Source of the DNA: Solirubrobacter deserti
GTDB lineage: Bacteria > Actinomycetota > Thermoleophilia > Solirubrobacterales > Solirubrobacteraceae
Reading direction: 5' to 3'
Assembly (NCBI RefSeq): GCF_027587175.1
Contig: NZ_JAPCID010000065.1
Span: 1 to 40,423 of the forward strand
DNA: 40,423 nucleotides
How positions within the stretch are numbered: the first letter of the stretch is position 1; each line of letters begins with the position of its first letter. The position numbers were made by a program, and so were the translations under genes. This document shows, piece by piece, positions 17,993 to 25,822 of the stretch. A model generated the notes under the pieces. The model was not told the DNA's origin, ran no database searches, and worked only from the letters and a program-made list of their open reading frames with translations.

Positions 17993-18041
17993 GCCGCGGC
18001 TTTCGCTGGGCCCGCCTCGGGACCTGCTTGCTGCAAGGGGT

Positions 18042-18065
18042 TATGCTTCCGACCGGAGGGGTCGG
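18042..18065 (+). promoter_or_regulatory. Possible promoter and leader hairpin of the FHA-ParA operon
   Basis: TATGCT at 18042-18047 fits a TANNNT -10 element. Just downstream CCGACC (18049-18054) and GGTCGG (18060-18065) form a 6-bp hairpin whose loop is GGAGG. The loop looks like a Shine-Dalgarno but is not the one used, which is GGGAGG at 18075-18080. No -35 was recognised. Confidence 0.3.
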
Positions 18066-18088
18066 TCGGACCCAGGGAGGAAATGTTG

Positions 18089-18550
18089 ATGGACCCAAGA
18101 TTCGACGACACCACGAGCACCGGCACCCTTGCGGGGTTCGGTCCTCCGACGGAACGCTTCGAGACGTCACGCCGCGAGCCGCCCACATGGCTCCAGGAGG
18201 CGCGTTCCGGCCTGTCCGGGCCCGGGCGCTACGTCGCCTACGAGCAGGACGGCGAGGTGAAGGTCGTCCCGGTCAGCCGCGAGTGGACGCGGATCGGCCG
18301 CTCGCTGGCCGCGGACATCCGCTTCGACGACGCGACCGTCTCGCGCCGCCACGCCCTGATCGCCGTCGAGGAGCACGGCGTCCGCGTGCTCGACGACCGC
18401 TCGCTGAACGGCATCCAGGTCAACGGCCGGCGGGTGGAGTGGAGTCCGCTGGCTGACGGCGACGAGATCCTGATCGGCCGCCACACGGTCTATTTCATGG
18501 ACACGACGAAGGTCACGAGCCCCGCCGAACCGGCCGCCGTCCACGAATAG
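18089..18550 (+). CDS. FHA-domain protein
   Basis: A 153-residue forkhead-associated protein that should bind phosphothreonine peptides. The N-terminal 50 residues are variable and Thr/Ser-rich (FDDTTSTGTLAGF), a possible kinase target. The FHA core is WTRIGRSLAADIRFDDATVSRRHALI, with the Gly-Arg-Ser and Ser-Arg-Arg-His signature, and ends LNGIQVNGRRVEW with the Asn-Gly loop. ATG 18089 is preferred over ATG 18083 because GGGAGG (18075-18080) is 8 nt away instead of 2. The stop TAG touches the GTG start of the ParA gene, so the two are almost certainly coexpressed. The matching Ser/Thr kinase is not in this window. Confidence 0.9.
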   Translation: MDPRFDDTTSTGTLAGFGPPTERFETSRREPPTWLQEARSGLSGPGRYVAYEQDGEVKVVPVSREWTRIGRSLAADIRFDDATVSRRHALIAVEEHGVRVLDDRSLNGIQVNGRRVEWSPLADGDEILIGRHTVYFMDTTKVTSPAEPAAVHE

Positions 18551-19300
18551 GTGGCCGCCGACACCATCGCTGTCCTCTCGCTGAAGGGCGGCACGGGCAA
18601 GACGACGACGGTCCGCACCCTCGCCGACGCGTTCGGACGCGCCGGCCTGAGCGTGCTGACCGTCGACCTGGACCCGCAGGGCAACCTCTCGGACTACTTC
18701 GACGTCCCCCGCGAAGCCACGCCGACCGTCGCGGAGGTTCTCGCGGGCGACGCGAAGGCCAAGGAGGCGGTCCACGAGCCGGGCATCATCCCCTCCTCGC
18801 TCCACCTCGCCGAGGTCGAGCGGGCGCTGAGCGGGAAGATGGGTCGCGAGGTCGTGCTCAAGAAGGCGCTCAAGGACGCGCGCAAGGGTTACGACGTGAT
18901 CCTCGTCGACTGCCCGCCGGCGCTCGGCCTGCTGACCATCAACGGGCTCGTCGCCGCCGATCACGCGCTGATCTCCTCCGAGGCGCAGTACTTCGCGCTG
19001 CAAGGCGTGAACGGAGCGATGGAGCTGATCGAGCAGGTGCGGGAGTACTACAACGACGAGCTCGAGCTACTGGGCGTGCTGCTCAACATCGCGGACATGC
19101 GCACCACGCACTCGCGCGACGCGTACACGCAGCTGCAGGAGGTGTTCGGCGAGAAGGTGTTCCAGACCGTCATCCGGCCGTCGATCGCGTACGCCGAATC
19201 CGCGGAGAAAGCGCTTTCCATCCTCGACTACCGACCGGACCTCGGCGACGACTATGTCCGGCTCGCCGACGAGGTTCTGTCTCGTATCGGGCGCGGTTAA
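18551..19300 (+). CDS. ParA/Soj-family ATPase
   Basis: A 249-residue deviant-Walker P-loop ATPase. KGGTGKTTT (12-20) carries both the signature lysine K12 and the P-loop K17. LTVDLDPQGNLSDYF is the Walker A' segment and YDVILVDCPPALG is Walker B. A tail segment YAESAEKALSILDY is typical of Soj-like ATPases. Such proteins position plasmids, chromosomes or protein assemblies. No parB, parS-like repeats or dnaA-region genes are nearby, so it is probably an orphan ParA that positions a protein cluster rather than a chromosome partner (inference). It starts with GTG directly after the FHA stop, and a receiver-domain gene follows after 21 nt. Confidence 0.9.
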   Translation: MAADTIAVLSLKGGTGKTTTVRTLADAFGRAGLSVLTVDLDPQGNLSDYFDVPREATPTVAEVLAGDAKAKEAVHEPGIIPSSLHLAEVERALSGKMGREVVLKKALKDARKGYDVILVDCPPALGLLTINGLVAADHALISSEAQYFALQGVNGAMELIEQVREYYNDELELLGVLLNIADMRTTHSRDAYTQLQEVFGEKVFQTVIRPSIAYAESAEKALSILDYRPDLGDDYVRLADEVLSRIGRG

Positions 19301-19321
19301 GCCCTAGACTGACGCGTCGGC

Positions 19322-19681
19322 ATGGGGATCCGAGTGTTCCACTGCGATGACTCCGAGGCGTTCACCCGCCTCGTGGCGTTCTGGCTCTCCGATTACGAGG
19401 ACATCGAGCACGCCGGCCAGGCCCACACCGGCGAGGGCGCTTTGAAGGCGCTGCCCGAGGCGCGCGCCGACGTGGTGCTGCTGGACACGCTCGGCAAGCC
19501 GGGTGACGACGCCCTGCTCAACGACGTGCGCGCCGTGGCGCCCACGGCGAAGGTGATCGTGTACTCGGGCTATGTCCGGTTGATGCAGGAGGGCGCGCTC
19601 GGCGACGGCGCCGACGCCTACCTCGAGAAGAGCGACGACGATGGGCCGCTGATCGCGGCGATCCGCGCCGTCGTGGCCTAG
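19322..19681 (+). CDS. Stand-alone receiver (CheY-like) protein
   Basis: A 119-residue single receiver domain. The acidic pair D9-D10 (FHCDDSEAF), the phospho-acceptor D55 (VVLLDTLG), S82 of VYSGY in the Thr/Ser position and K103 (YLEKSD) are all in place, so it should be phosphorylatable. It has no output domain, so it likely acts by binding a partner; the next gene product, an ATPase-domain regulator 7 nt downstream, is the obvious candidate. The ATG at 19322 lacks a good Shine-Dalgarno. No histidine kinase is adjacent; the nearest (33735-34946) belongs to another operon. Confidence 0.9.
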   Translation: MGIRVFHCDDSEAFTRLVAFWLSDYEDIEHAGQAHTGEGALKALPEARADVVLLDTLGKPGDDALLNDVRAVAPTAKVIVYSGYVRLMQEGALGDGADAYLEKSDDDGPLIAAIRAVVA

Positions 19682-19688
19682 CGCCGCC

Positions 19689-20534
19689 GTGCCGTTCATC
19701 CACCAAGCGGTGCGGTACGCCGGCACGGGCGGGCTGCTCGACGGCGTCCTCCCGCACATCCGTGAGGGTGTGCAACGGGGTGAGCCGGTGCGCGTGGCCG
19801 CGCGCGAGCAGACGCTGGCGCCGCTGCGCGAGGCGCTCGGCGACACGCCGGTCGAGCTCGTCGAGGTCGACCACAACCCGGCGCGCATCATCCCGTTCTG
19901 GCGCGAGTTCGTGGAGTCCCACCGTGGGCCGGTGCGCGGCGTCGGCGAGCCGATCTGGCCCGGCCGGAACGCCGCCGAGCTGGTCGAGTGCCAGCTGCAC
20001 GAGTCGCTGCTCAACCTCGCCTTCGAGGAGGACTTCAACCTCCTGTGCCCGTACGACGCCGAGGCGCTGGACGAGGGGGTCCTGCACGAGGCGTGCTGCA
20101 GCCACCCGATCGTCGACGGCGCGCCGAGCCCGCACTACCGGGCCGAGCCGCTGCCGCTCGCGCCGCTGCCGCCCCCGCCGTCGGGCGCGCGCGTGCTCGG
20201 GTTCGAGATCGAGACCCTGTCGGAGGTGCGCCAGCTCGTGCGCGACGCGGGCGGTGACCCCGACTTTGTGCTCGCCGTCGACGAACTCGCGATCAACAGC
20301 GTCCAGCACGGCGGCGGCCGCGGGATCGTGCGGCTGTGGAAGGAGGACGACGCGCTCGTGTGCGACGTCCGCGACCAGGGCATCATCCGCGACCCGCTCG
20401 CCGGCCGGCTGCGGCCCGAGGTCGACGCGTTCGGCGGCCGCGGCCTGTGGATCGCCAACGCGGTCTGCAAGCTCGTGCAGATCAGGCCGGGGCTCGTCAG
20501 GGTTAGAAGCGGGCCTCTGCTCCCTGCCCGGTAA
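19689..20534 (+). CDS. RsbA-like anti-sigma regulator (MEDS + HATPase domains)
   Basis: A 281-residue protein. Residues 1-150 match the MEDS sensory domain (MPFIHQAVRYAGTGGLLDGVLPHIREG at the start; LCPYDAEALDEGVLHEACCSHP near the end). Residues about 175-270 are an RsbW/SpoIIAB-type ATPase with N-box VLAVDELAINSVQHGGG and G-box-like FGGRGLWIANAV. Proteins of this architecture are annotated as RsbA-type anti-sigma regulators of SigF-like factors in actinobacteria. The sigma factor at 610-1419 is a plausible target, though the two genes are 18 kb apart. It begins with GTG and ends by overlapping convergent thrB by 32 nt. Confidence 0.85.
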   Translation: MPFIHQAVRYAGTGGLLDGVLPHIREGVQRGEPVRVAAREQTLAPLREALGDTPVELVEVDHNPARIIPFWREFVESHRGPVRGVGEPIWPGRNAAELVECQLHESLLNLAFEEDFNLLCPYDAEALDEGVLHEACCSHPIVDGAPSPHYRAEPLPLAPLPPPPSGARVLGFEIETLSEVRQLVRDAGGDPDFVLAVDELAINSVQHGGGRGIVRLWKEDDALVCDVRDQGIIRDPLAGRLRPEVDAFGGRGLWIANAVCKLVQIRPGLVRVRSGPLLPAR

Positions 20535-21351
20535 AGGGTACGCGCAGCACTTGAGCCCAGCCGTCGGCGTGCTCGTGCAGGCGCTGCGCGACCGCGCCCG
20601 AGCTCTCCATGTCGCACCACACGAGCACGGTCGGGCCGGCGCCGGAGATCGTCGCGCCGAGGGCACCCAGGTCGCGCGCCTGCTGGACGAGCTCCCACGA
20701 GCGCGGGTACAGGTGCGCGCGCCGCGGCTGGTGGAGCCGGTCGCCGAGCCCGCGGCTGACGAGCGCCAGGTCGCCGCGGGCGAGCCCGAGCACGAGCAGG
20801 GACGCGTGCGCGACGTTGAACACCGCGTCGCTCATGGGAATCCGCGACGGGAGCGCCTCGCGGGCCTTGGAGGTGCGCACGGCCTGACTGGGGACGACGA
20901 GCAGGCACTCGAGGCCGGACGGCGGCTCGAAGCGCTCGGCGTGCCCGTCCACGCACAGCACGAACCCGCCCAGCAGCGCGGCCGCGACGTTGTCCGGGTG
21001 CCCCTCGATCTCGGTCGCCTGCGCGAGCACGTCGGCGCCGAGCTCGAAGATCGAGTCCGCGGCCACCAGCCCGGCCACGATCGCCGCCGCGCTGGTGCCC
21101 AGGCCGCCCGAGAGCGGGATGTCGGACCGGATCGTGAACTCGAAGTCGTCCGGCGGCGCGAGCGCGGCGAACCCGCGCACGATCAGGTTGCGCTTGTCGC
21201 GCGCGATCCGCAGGTCGGTGTGGACCGCGAAGCGCCCCGTCTCCACCACGTCGACCTCGAGGTGCAGGTCGAGCGCGGCGCCCATCACGTCGAACCCCGG
21301 CCCGAGGTTGGCCGAGGACGCGGGAACGCGGACGGTCCTGCGTCTATTCAC
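20503..21351 (-). CDS. thrB: Homoserine kinase
   Basis: A 282-residue GHMP-family kinase that converts homoserine to O-phosphohomoserine in threonine synthesis. Motif 1 is VRVPASSANLGPGFDVMG at the N-terminus, the ATP loop is PLSGGLGTSAAAIVAGL, and motif 3 near the C-terminus is ATISGAGPTVLVW. The frame is open to GTG 21414, but GTG 21351 gives the usual 5-6 residues before the first strand, and the upstream part would lie inside an inverted-repeat element. There is no strong Shine-Dalgarno. It is the last gene of lgt-lysA-hom-thrC-thrB, separated from thrC by that 151-nt element. Confidence 0.94.
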   Translation of the reverse strand: MNRRRTVRVPASSANLGPGFDVMGAALDLHLEVDVVETGRFAVHTDLRIARDKRNLIVRGFAALAPPDDFEFTIRSDIPLSGGLGTSAAAIVAGLVAADSIFELGADVLAQATEIEGHPDNVAAALLGGFVLCVDGHAERFEPPSGLECLLVVPSQAVRTSKAREALPSRIPMSDAVFNVAHASLLVLGLARGDLALVSRGLGDRLHQPRRAHLYPRSWELVQQARDLGALGATISGAGPTVLVWCDMESSGAVAQRLHEHADGWAQVLRVPFTGQGAEARF

Positions 21352-21360
21352 CGAGGGTCC

Positions 21361-21511
21361 CGTTGAGGAATACCGGCACACCGCCCGCGGCACATCCGCG
21401 GCGCCTCGCGCCACCCACTCGGCTCACGTGGCAGAGCCACGCATCGCTCTCGCGTGCGGCCCGAGGCATCCACGGCTGCACCACGTGAGGTGCACCGCCC
21501 ATTCCTCAACG
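21361..21511 (-). other. Inverted-repeat element between thrC and thrB (structured leader RNA or MITE-like)
   Basis: A perfect 11-bp inverted repeat, CGTTGAGGAAT (21361-21371) and ATTCCTCAACG (21501-21511), encloses about 130 nt. Inside it a second stem forms in the - strand RNA: GGUGCACC (21489-21496) with GGUGUGCC (21375-21382), 8 bp with two G-U pairs. The interior holds local hairpins: CGTGGC/GCCACG with a 3-nt loop (21427-21441), GGCGC/GCGCC (21400-21412) and CCGCGG/CCGCGG (21385-21401, sharing two bases). The left RNA arm covers the thrC stop, and the right arm ends 9 nt before the thrB start. It could be a multi-branched cis-regulatory RNA for thrB or a small insertion with terminal repeats. 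It matches no riboswitch class I can name. Confidence 0.6.
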
Positions 21512-22519
21512 AACCCCCAGGACGGCCTTCTCGACCGCCGCCATCTCCGGCTCGCACGGGACGACGGCGCCCGCCTGCGACAGCGCGGTCTGCGGGTCCT
21601 TGAGGCCGTTGCCGGTGAGCACGCAGACGACGCGCTCGGCGCCTTCGACGCCGTGGTTGAGCAGGCCCGCGACCGAAGCGGCCGAGGCGGGCTCGCAGAA
21701 CACGCCCTCGTGGGCGGCCAGGAAGCGGTAGGCGTCGAGGATCTGCTCGTCGCTGACCGCGGCGACGCGGCCGTGCGAGGTGGTGAACGCGTCCATCGCC
21801 TCCTCCCAGCGGGCCGGGTTGCCGATCCGGATCGCGCTCGCGACGGTCTCCGGGTTCTCGACCGGCGCGCCGTGCACGAGCGGCGCGGCGCCCTCGGCCT
21901 GGAAGCCGAACATGCGCGGCGCGGCGCCCATCTCCTTGAAGCCCTTCCAGTAGGCGGTGACGTTACCCGCGTTGCCGACCGGGATGCAGAGCGCGTCGAG
22001 CTCGCCGAGCGAATCCAGCAGCTCGAAGGCCGCGGTCTTCTGGCCTTCCAGCCGGAACGGGTTGACCGAGTTCACGAGCCCGATCGGGTGGCGCTGGCAG
22101 AGCTCGCGCACGAGCTTGAGCGCCTCGTCGAAGTTCCCGCGCAGCGCGACCACGCGCGCGCCGTGCATGAGCGCCTGGGCGAGCTTGCCCGTGGCGATCT
22201 TGCCGTCGGGGACGATCACGGCGCCCTTGATCTGCGCGCGGGCGGCGTAGGCGGCCAGCGACGCCGCGGTGTTGCCGGTGGAGGCGCAGATGACCGCCTC
22301 GGCGCCGTTGCGGACGGCGTCGCTCACCGCGCACGTCATCCCGCGGTCCTTGAACGAGCCGGTCGGGTTCGCGCCCTCGATCTTCAGCCACACCTCGGCG
22401 CCGACGCGCTCGGACAGGCGCTCGGCGAGCACCAGCGGCGTCGAGCCCTCCTCGAGCGAGATGACCGGGTCGCCCGGGGCGAACGGGAGCCGGTCGGCGT
22501 ATCGCGTCATCAGGCCCAT
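21506..22519 (-). CDS. thrC: Threonine synthase
   Basis: A 337-residue PLP enzyme that converts O-phosphohomoserine to threonine. The PLP lysine is K57 in NPTGSFKDRGM. The substrate segment EEGSTPLV, the phosphate-binding CASTGNTAASLAAYAARA and VPVGNAGNVTAYWKGF support the fold-type II class, and C-terminal LTGNGLKDP is a threonine synthase landmark. The ATG at 22519 overlaps the hom stop by 1 nt (TGATG); ATG 22510 is an alternative. The size matches the short class found in Gram-positive bacteria. Its stop codon falls inside the left arm of the inverted-repeat element that separates it from thrB. Confidence 0.95.
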   Translation of the reverse strand: MGLMTRYADRLPFAPGDPVISLEEGSTPLVLAERLSERVGAEVWLKIEGANPTGSFKDRGMTCAVSDAVRNGAEAVICASTGNTAASLAAYAARAQIKGAVIVPDGKIATGKLAQALMHGARVVALRGNFDEALKLVRELCQRHPIGLVNSVNPFRLEGQKTAAFELLDSLGELDALCIPVGNAGNVTAYWKGFKEMGAAPRMFGFQAEGAAPLVHGAPVENPETVASAIRIGNPARWEEAMDAFTTSHGRVAAVSDEQILDAYRFLAAHEGVFCEPASAASVAGLLNHGVEGAERVVCVLTGNGLKDPQTALSQAGAVVPCEPEMAAVEKAVLGVR

Positions 22520-23748
22520 CAGTCGGTGAACTCCTCGTCGAGGACGCGGATCGCGCGCGGCTCCGCATGGACGAACGGCATCCGCGCGAGCAGCTGGACG
22601 GCGCCGTAGAAGCGCGACTCGAGCAGCGGGTGGATGACCATGACCAGCCGCGCGCGCCCGGCCGGGATGCCGCGCTGGACGACGGACTTGATCGACGCGC
22701 CCTGCATGCCGAGGATCTCGGCCACCTGGGCGAGCACGCCGGGCTCGTCGTCGACCTCCATCGCGAGGTAGAAGGCGGACTTGACGTCGGCCACGACCGG
22801 CAGCGACTGCGTGGTCTCCGGCGTGGAGGCGGGCGGGATCATCGCGCTGATCACGTCGCCCAGGACGGCGCTCGCGGTCTGCGGGCCGCCGGCGCCCGGC
22901 CCGGACAGCGTGATCTCGGTGATCGCGTCCGACTCGACCGTGACGGCGTTGAACGACCCGTTCACGGACGCGAGCGGGTGCCCCGGGTACAGGAACGCGG
23001 GATGGACGCGGACGCTGATGCCGCCGTTCACGCGCTCGGCCGTGCCGATCAGCTTCAGCGCGAGCCCGAAGTCGCGCGCGTAGGCCATGTCCTCGCCCGT
23101 GATGTGCTCGATGCCCTCGTAGATGACTTGGTCGAGCGTGACCGGGGTGCTGAACGCGAGCCGGGCGAGGATCGCCATCTTGGCCGCGGCGTCCTCCCCG
23201 CTGACGTCGCCGGCCGGGTCGGCCTCGGCGTACCCGAGCTCCTGCGCACGGGCCAGCGCGGCCTCGTAGGACGTCCCGCCACGGGCCATCTCGGTGAGGA
23301 TGAAGTTCGTGGTGCCGTTGACGATGCCGTGGATGCGGTCCACGTGCGCGGCCGCGAGCGACTCCTGCAGCACGCGGATGACCGGCACCACGCCGGCCAC
23401 GGCGCCCTCGAAGCGCAGCTGCACGTTGTGCTCGCGGGCCGTGCTCCACAGCTCCTCGCCGTGGCTGGCCAGCAGCAGCTTATTGGCGGAGACGACGTGC
23501 TTGCCGGCGCGCATCGCGCGCAGTACGTAGTCTCGCGCGGGCTCGATCCCGCCGATCAGCTCCACGATCAGGTCCGAGTCGGCCAGGATCGCGTCGAAGT
23601 CACCGCGCGAACGCGTGAGGACGCCCGACACCTCCGGGCGCACCCCCGTCACGTGCGCGATCTGCTCCGCGCGCTCGGACAGCAGCTGCTCGAACGCGGC
23701 ACCGACCGTGCCGTGCCCCAGCAGCCCGACCCTATACGTCTCGGCCAT
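22519..23748 (-). CDS. hom: Homoserine dehydrogenase with ACT domain
   Basis: A 409-residue NAD(P)-dependent enzyme that reduces aspartate semialdehyde to homoserine. The Rossmann start is YRVGLLGHGTVGAAF. Catalytic-region landmarks are FEGAVAGVVPVIRVL, NGTTNFILTEM and GYAEADPAGDVSGEDAAAKMAILA. Residues about 325-405 form an ACT domain (YLAMEVDDEPGVLAQVAEIL), so threonine feedback inhibition is expected. The ATG at 23748 lies 17 nt inside the end of lysA, and the 3' end overlaps the thrC start. No aspartokinase or asd gene is in the window. Confidence 0.96.
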   Translation of the reverse strand: MAETYRVGLLGHGTVGAAFEQLLSERAEQIAHVTGVRPEVSGVLTRSRGDFDAILADSDLIVELIGGIEPARDYVLRAMRAGKHVVSANKLLLASHGEELWSTAREHNVQLRFEGAVAGVVPVIRVLQESLAAAHVDRIHGIVNGTTNFILTEMARGGTSYEAALARAQELGYAEADPAGDVSGEDAAAKMAILARLAFSTPVTLDQVIYEGIEHITGEDMAYARDFGLALKLIGTAERVNGGISVRVHPAFLYPGHPLASVNGSFNAVTVESDAITEITLSGPGAGGPQTASAVLGDVISAMIPPASTPETTQSLPVVADVKSAFYLAMEVDDEPGVLAQVAEILGMQGASIKSVVQRGIPAGRARLVMVIHPLLESRFYGAVQLLARMPFVHAEPRAIRVLDEEFTD

Positions 23749-24976
23749 GCAGGTCCTCGAAGGTCTCGCGGCGCACGACCAGGCGGGCGTCGCCGTCTTT
23801 GCAGAACACGACCGGCGGCCGCGGGACGCCGTTGTAGTTGTTGGCCATCGCGTACACGTAGGCGCCGGTGACGGGCGTGACGAGCACGTCGCCGGGCTTG
23901 GGCTCGTGCAGCGCGATCTCGCGGATCAGCACGTCGCCGGACTCGCAGTGCTTGCCGACGACGGTGCACGGCGTGCCGGTGGCGCCGACGCGGTCCACCA
24001 GATCCGCCTGGTAGGGCGCGTCGTAGAGCATCGGGCGCAGGTTGTCGCTCATGCCGCCGTCGACGCCGACGAAGCGCACGTTGCCGTCCGGCAGGTCCAC
24101 GTCCTTGACCGACTCGACCGTGTACAGCGTCACGCCCGAGCTCGCGGTCAGCGAGCGTCCGGGCTCGATCGACAGCCGCTTGCCCTCGCCCAGCAGCTCG
24201 GTGGCGGACGCGATCATGGCCGAGACGTACTCGGCGACCGAAGGCGGGCGGCGGTCGGGCGTGTAGGCCACGGCGAGGCCGCCGCCGAGGTCGTACGCGG
24301 GGAAGTCGCCGAGGGTGGCGATCGCCTCCACGGCCAGGCGCCACGGCTCGAGGTCGAACAGCTGGGAGCCGATGTGCATGTGCAGGCCGTGCAGGTCGGC
24401 CCAGGCGGCGTTCTGCAGCCGCTCGATGGCGCGCGGCGCCTGCGCGAGGGAGAAGCCGAACTTCGAGCCCGCGTGGCCCGTGAGGATCGCGGCGTGGGTG
24501 TCGGCGACGACGCCGGGCGTGACGCGGATGAGCACGCCGGCGGGCTTGCCGAGCGCGTCCAGCTTGTCGATGTCGTCGAAGTTGTCGACCACGATGCGCG
24601 CGCCGACGTCGGCCGCGGCCTCCAGCTCGCGCGCGGACTTCGCGTTGCCGTGCAGCAGGATGCGGTCGCCCTGGAAGCCGGCCTTGCGCGCGAGCGCCAA
24701 CTCTCCCCCGGACGCGACGTCGACGCTCAGGCCCTCCTCCTCGAAGACCCGCAGCACGGCGGTGCACGGAAAGGCCTTGGAGGCGAAGATCACCTCGCCG
24801 TCGCCCATGGCCGCGCGGAACTCGCGGGCACGGCCGCGCAGGTCGTCCTCGGCGATCGCGTACAGCGGGGTGCCGAACTCGCGCGCGAGCTCGGCGGCGT
24901 CGCAGCCGCCGATGGTCAATCGGCCGTCATCGACGGCGGAGGCTTGCGGGTACAGGTGGCTGGCCGTGGTTGGCAC
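23732..24976 (-). CDS. lysA: Diaminopimelate decarboxylase
   Basis: A 414-residue fold-III PLP decarboxylase that makes lysine from meso-diaminopimelate, which is also a peptidoglycan component. The PLP lysine is K67 in VIFASKAFPCTAVL. GLHMHIGSQLFD, YDLGGGLAVAY, IEPGRSLTASSG and GKHCESGDVL (Cys-Glu-Ser-Gly-Asp of the active site), followed by GAYVYAMANNYNG, are standard family motifs. The GTG at 24976 is 11 nt after the lgt stop. It is the second gene of the lgt-lysA-hom-thrC-thrB run, so lysine and threonine branch enzymes are coexpressed. Confidence 0.96.
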   Translation of the reverse strand: MPTTASHLYPQASAVDDGRLTIGGCDAAELAREFGTPLYAIAEDDLRGRAREFRAAMGDGEVIFASKAFPCTAVLRVFEEEGLSVDVASGGELALARKAGFQGDRILLHGNAKSARELEAAADVGARIVVDNFDDIDKLDALGKPAGVLIRVTPGVVADTHAAILTGHAGSKFGFSLAQAPRAIERLQNAAWADLHGLHMHIGSQLFDLEPWRLAVEAIATLGDFPAYDLGGGLAVAYTPDRRPPSVAEYVSAMIASATELLGEGKRLSIEPGRSLTASSGVTLYTVESVKDVDLPDGNVRFVGVDGGMSDNLRPMLYDAPYQADLVDRVGATGTPCTVVGKHCESGDVLIREIALHEPKPGDVLVTPVTGAYVYAMANNYNGVPRPPVVFCKDGDARLVVRRETFEDLHGRDV

Positions 24977-24987
24977 GGCGGACCATG

Positions 24988-25728
24988 CTAGGCAGTGCGC
25001 GTTGCGGGTGCGCTCACGCGGTCACGCCGGAGCCACACGAGCAGCAGCGCGCCGGCGATCATGAACCCGACCGAGACCCACTGCGCCTGGGTCAGTCCGA
25101 GCGCGATCGGCTCGTTGCGGCGCAGGAACTCGACCAGGAAGCGCTCGACGCCCACGCCGACCAGGTAGATGCCGCTCAGCACGCCCGGGCGGAAGCGGTC
25201 GCGCAGGCGCCACAGCACGATCGCGAACGCGCCCATGGCCAGCGTCTCGTAGATCGGCGTCGGGTGCACGGGCGTGTCGATCGGCACCGTGCCGTCGGGA
25301 TAGGACATCGCCCACGGGCCGTCCCAGTCCTTGCCGTAGTCGCCGTCGCCGGCGAACTGGCAGCCGATCCGCCCGATCGCGTACGCCGCGGCCAGCGACG
25401 GGACGACGGCGTCGGCGAGCTTGAGATCCAGCGCGCCGCGGTAGCTCGTCCACGCGATCACCGCGAGCGCGCCGCCGATCAGGCCGCCGTAGAAGGTGAG
25501 GCCGGTGCCGCTGAACAGCGGGCCGCCGTTCTCGGCCAGGTACCAGAGCTTCGCGCCGACGATCCCGCCGACGAGCGCGGCGAACACCATCTCGTACGCG
25601 AGATCGGCGGGCCGCCCGAGCTCCTGCAGCCGGCGCGCGACCATCCAGCCCGCGACCAGGAAGGCGATGCCGAGGAAGAGCCCGAACAGCTGGATGTCCA
25701 GGCCGAAGAGATCGAGGGTCGGGTACAC
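24988..25728 (-). CDS. lgt: Prolipoprotein diacylglyceryl transferase
   Basis: A 246-residue membrane enzyme that attaches diacylglycerol to the lipobox cysteine of prolipoproteins. Several hydrophobic helices are visible, starting LFGLFLGIAFLVAGWMVARR. Lgt landmarks are GLTFYGGLIGGALAV (the family HGGL region with Tyr-Gly-Gly), AYAIGRIGCQFAGDGDYG (the Lgt signature) and HPTPIYETL. The C-terminus ends in a basic tail after ALLLVWLRRDR. The GTG at 25728 begins the operon and diverges from htpX. Two lipoproteins in the window (16667-17206 and 37084-38286) have lipoboxes it would process. Confidence 0.94.
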   Translation of the reverse strand: MYPTLDLFGLDIQLFGLFLGIAFLVAGWMVARRLQELGRPADLAYEMVFAALVGGIVGAKLWYLAENGGPLFSGTGLTFYGGLIGGALAVIAWTSYRGALDLKLADAVVPSLAAAYAIGRIGCQFAGDGDYGKDWDGPWAMSYPDGTVPIDTPVHPTPIYETLAMGAFAIVLWRLRDRFRPGVLSGIYLVGVGVERFLVEFLRRNEPIALGLTQAQWVSVGFMIAGALLLVWLRRDRVSAPATRTA

Positions 25729-25822
25729 GCGCGCACCAACGTAGCCGATCGCCCGGAAACCGCGTGTGACCGGGCTAAATCTTGATAAGCCCAGGTCTCA
25801 TCCTGCGAAAATGAGAGGCCAG

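Noticed and set aside
18551-19300. Chromosome partition locus (parABS) at the ParA gene
   Set aside because: No parB, no parS-like palindromes and no origin-region genes nearby; the neighbours are FHA and anti-sigma-type genes.
25776-25790. TAAATCTTGATA as a promoter between lgt and htpX
   Set aside because: It is AT-rich relative to its surroundings and probably part of a promoter, but no -35/-10 pair with proper spacing could be fitted on either strand.
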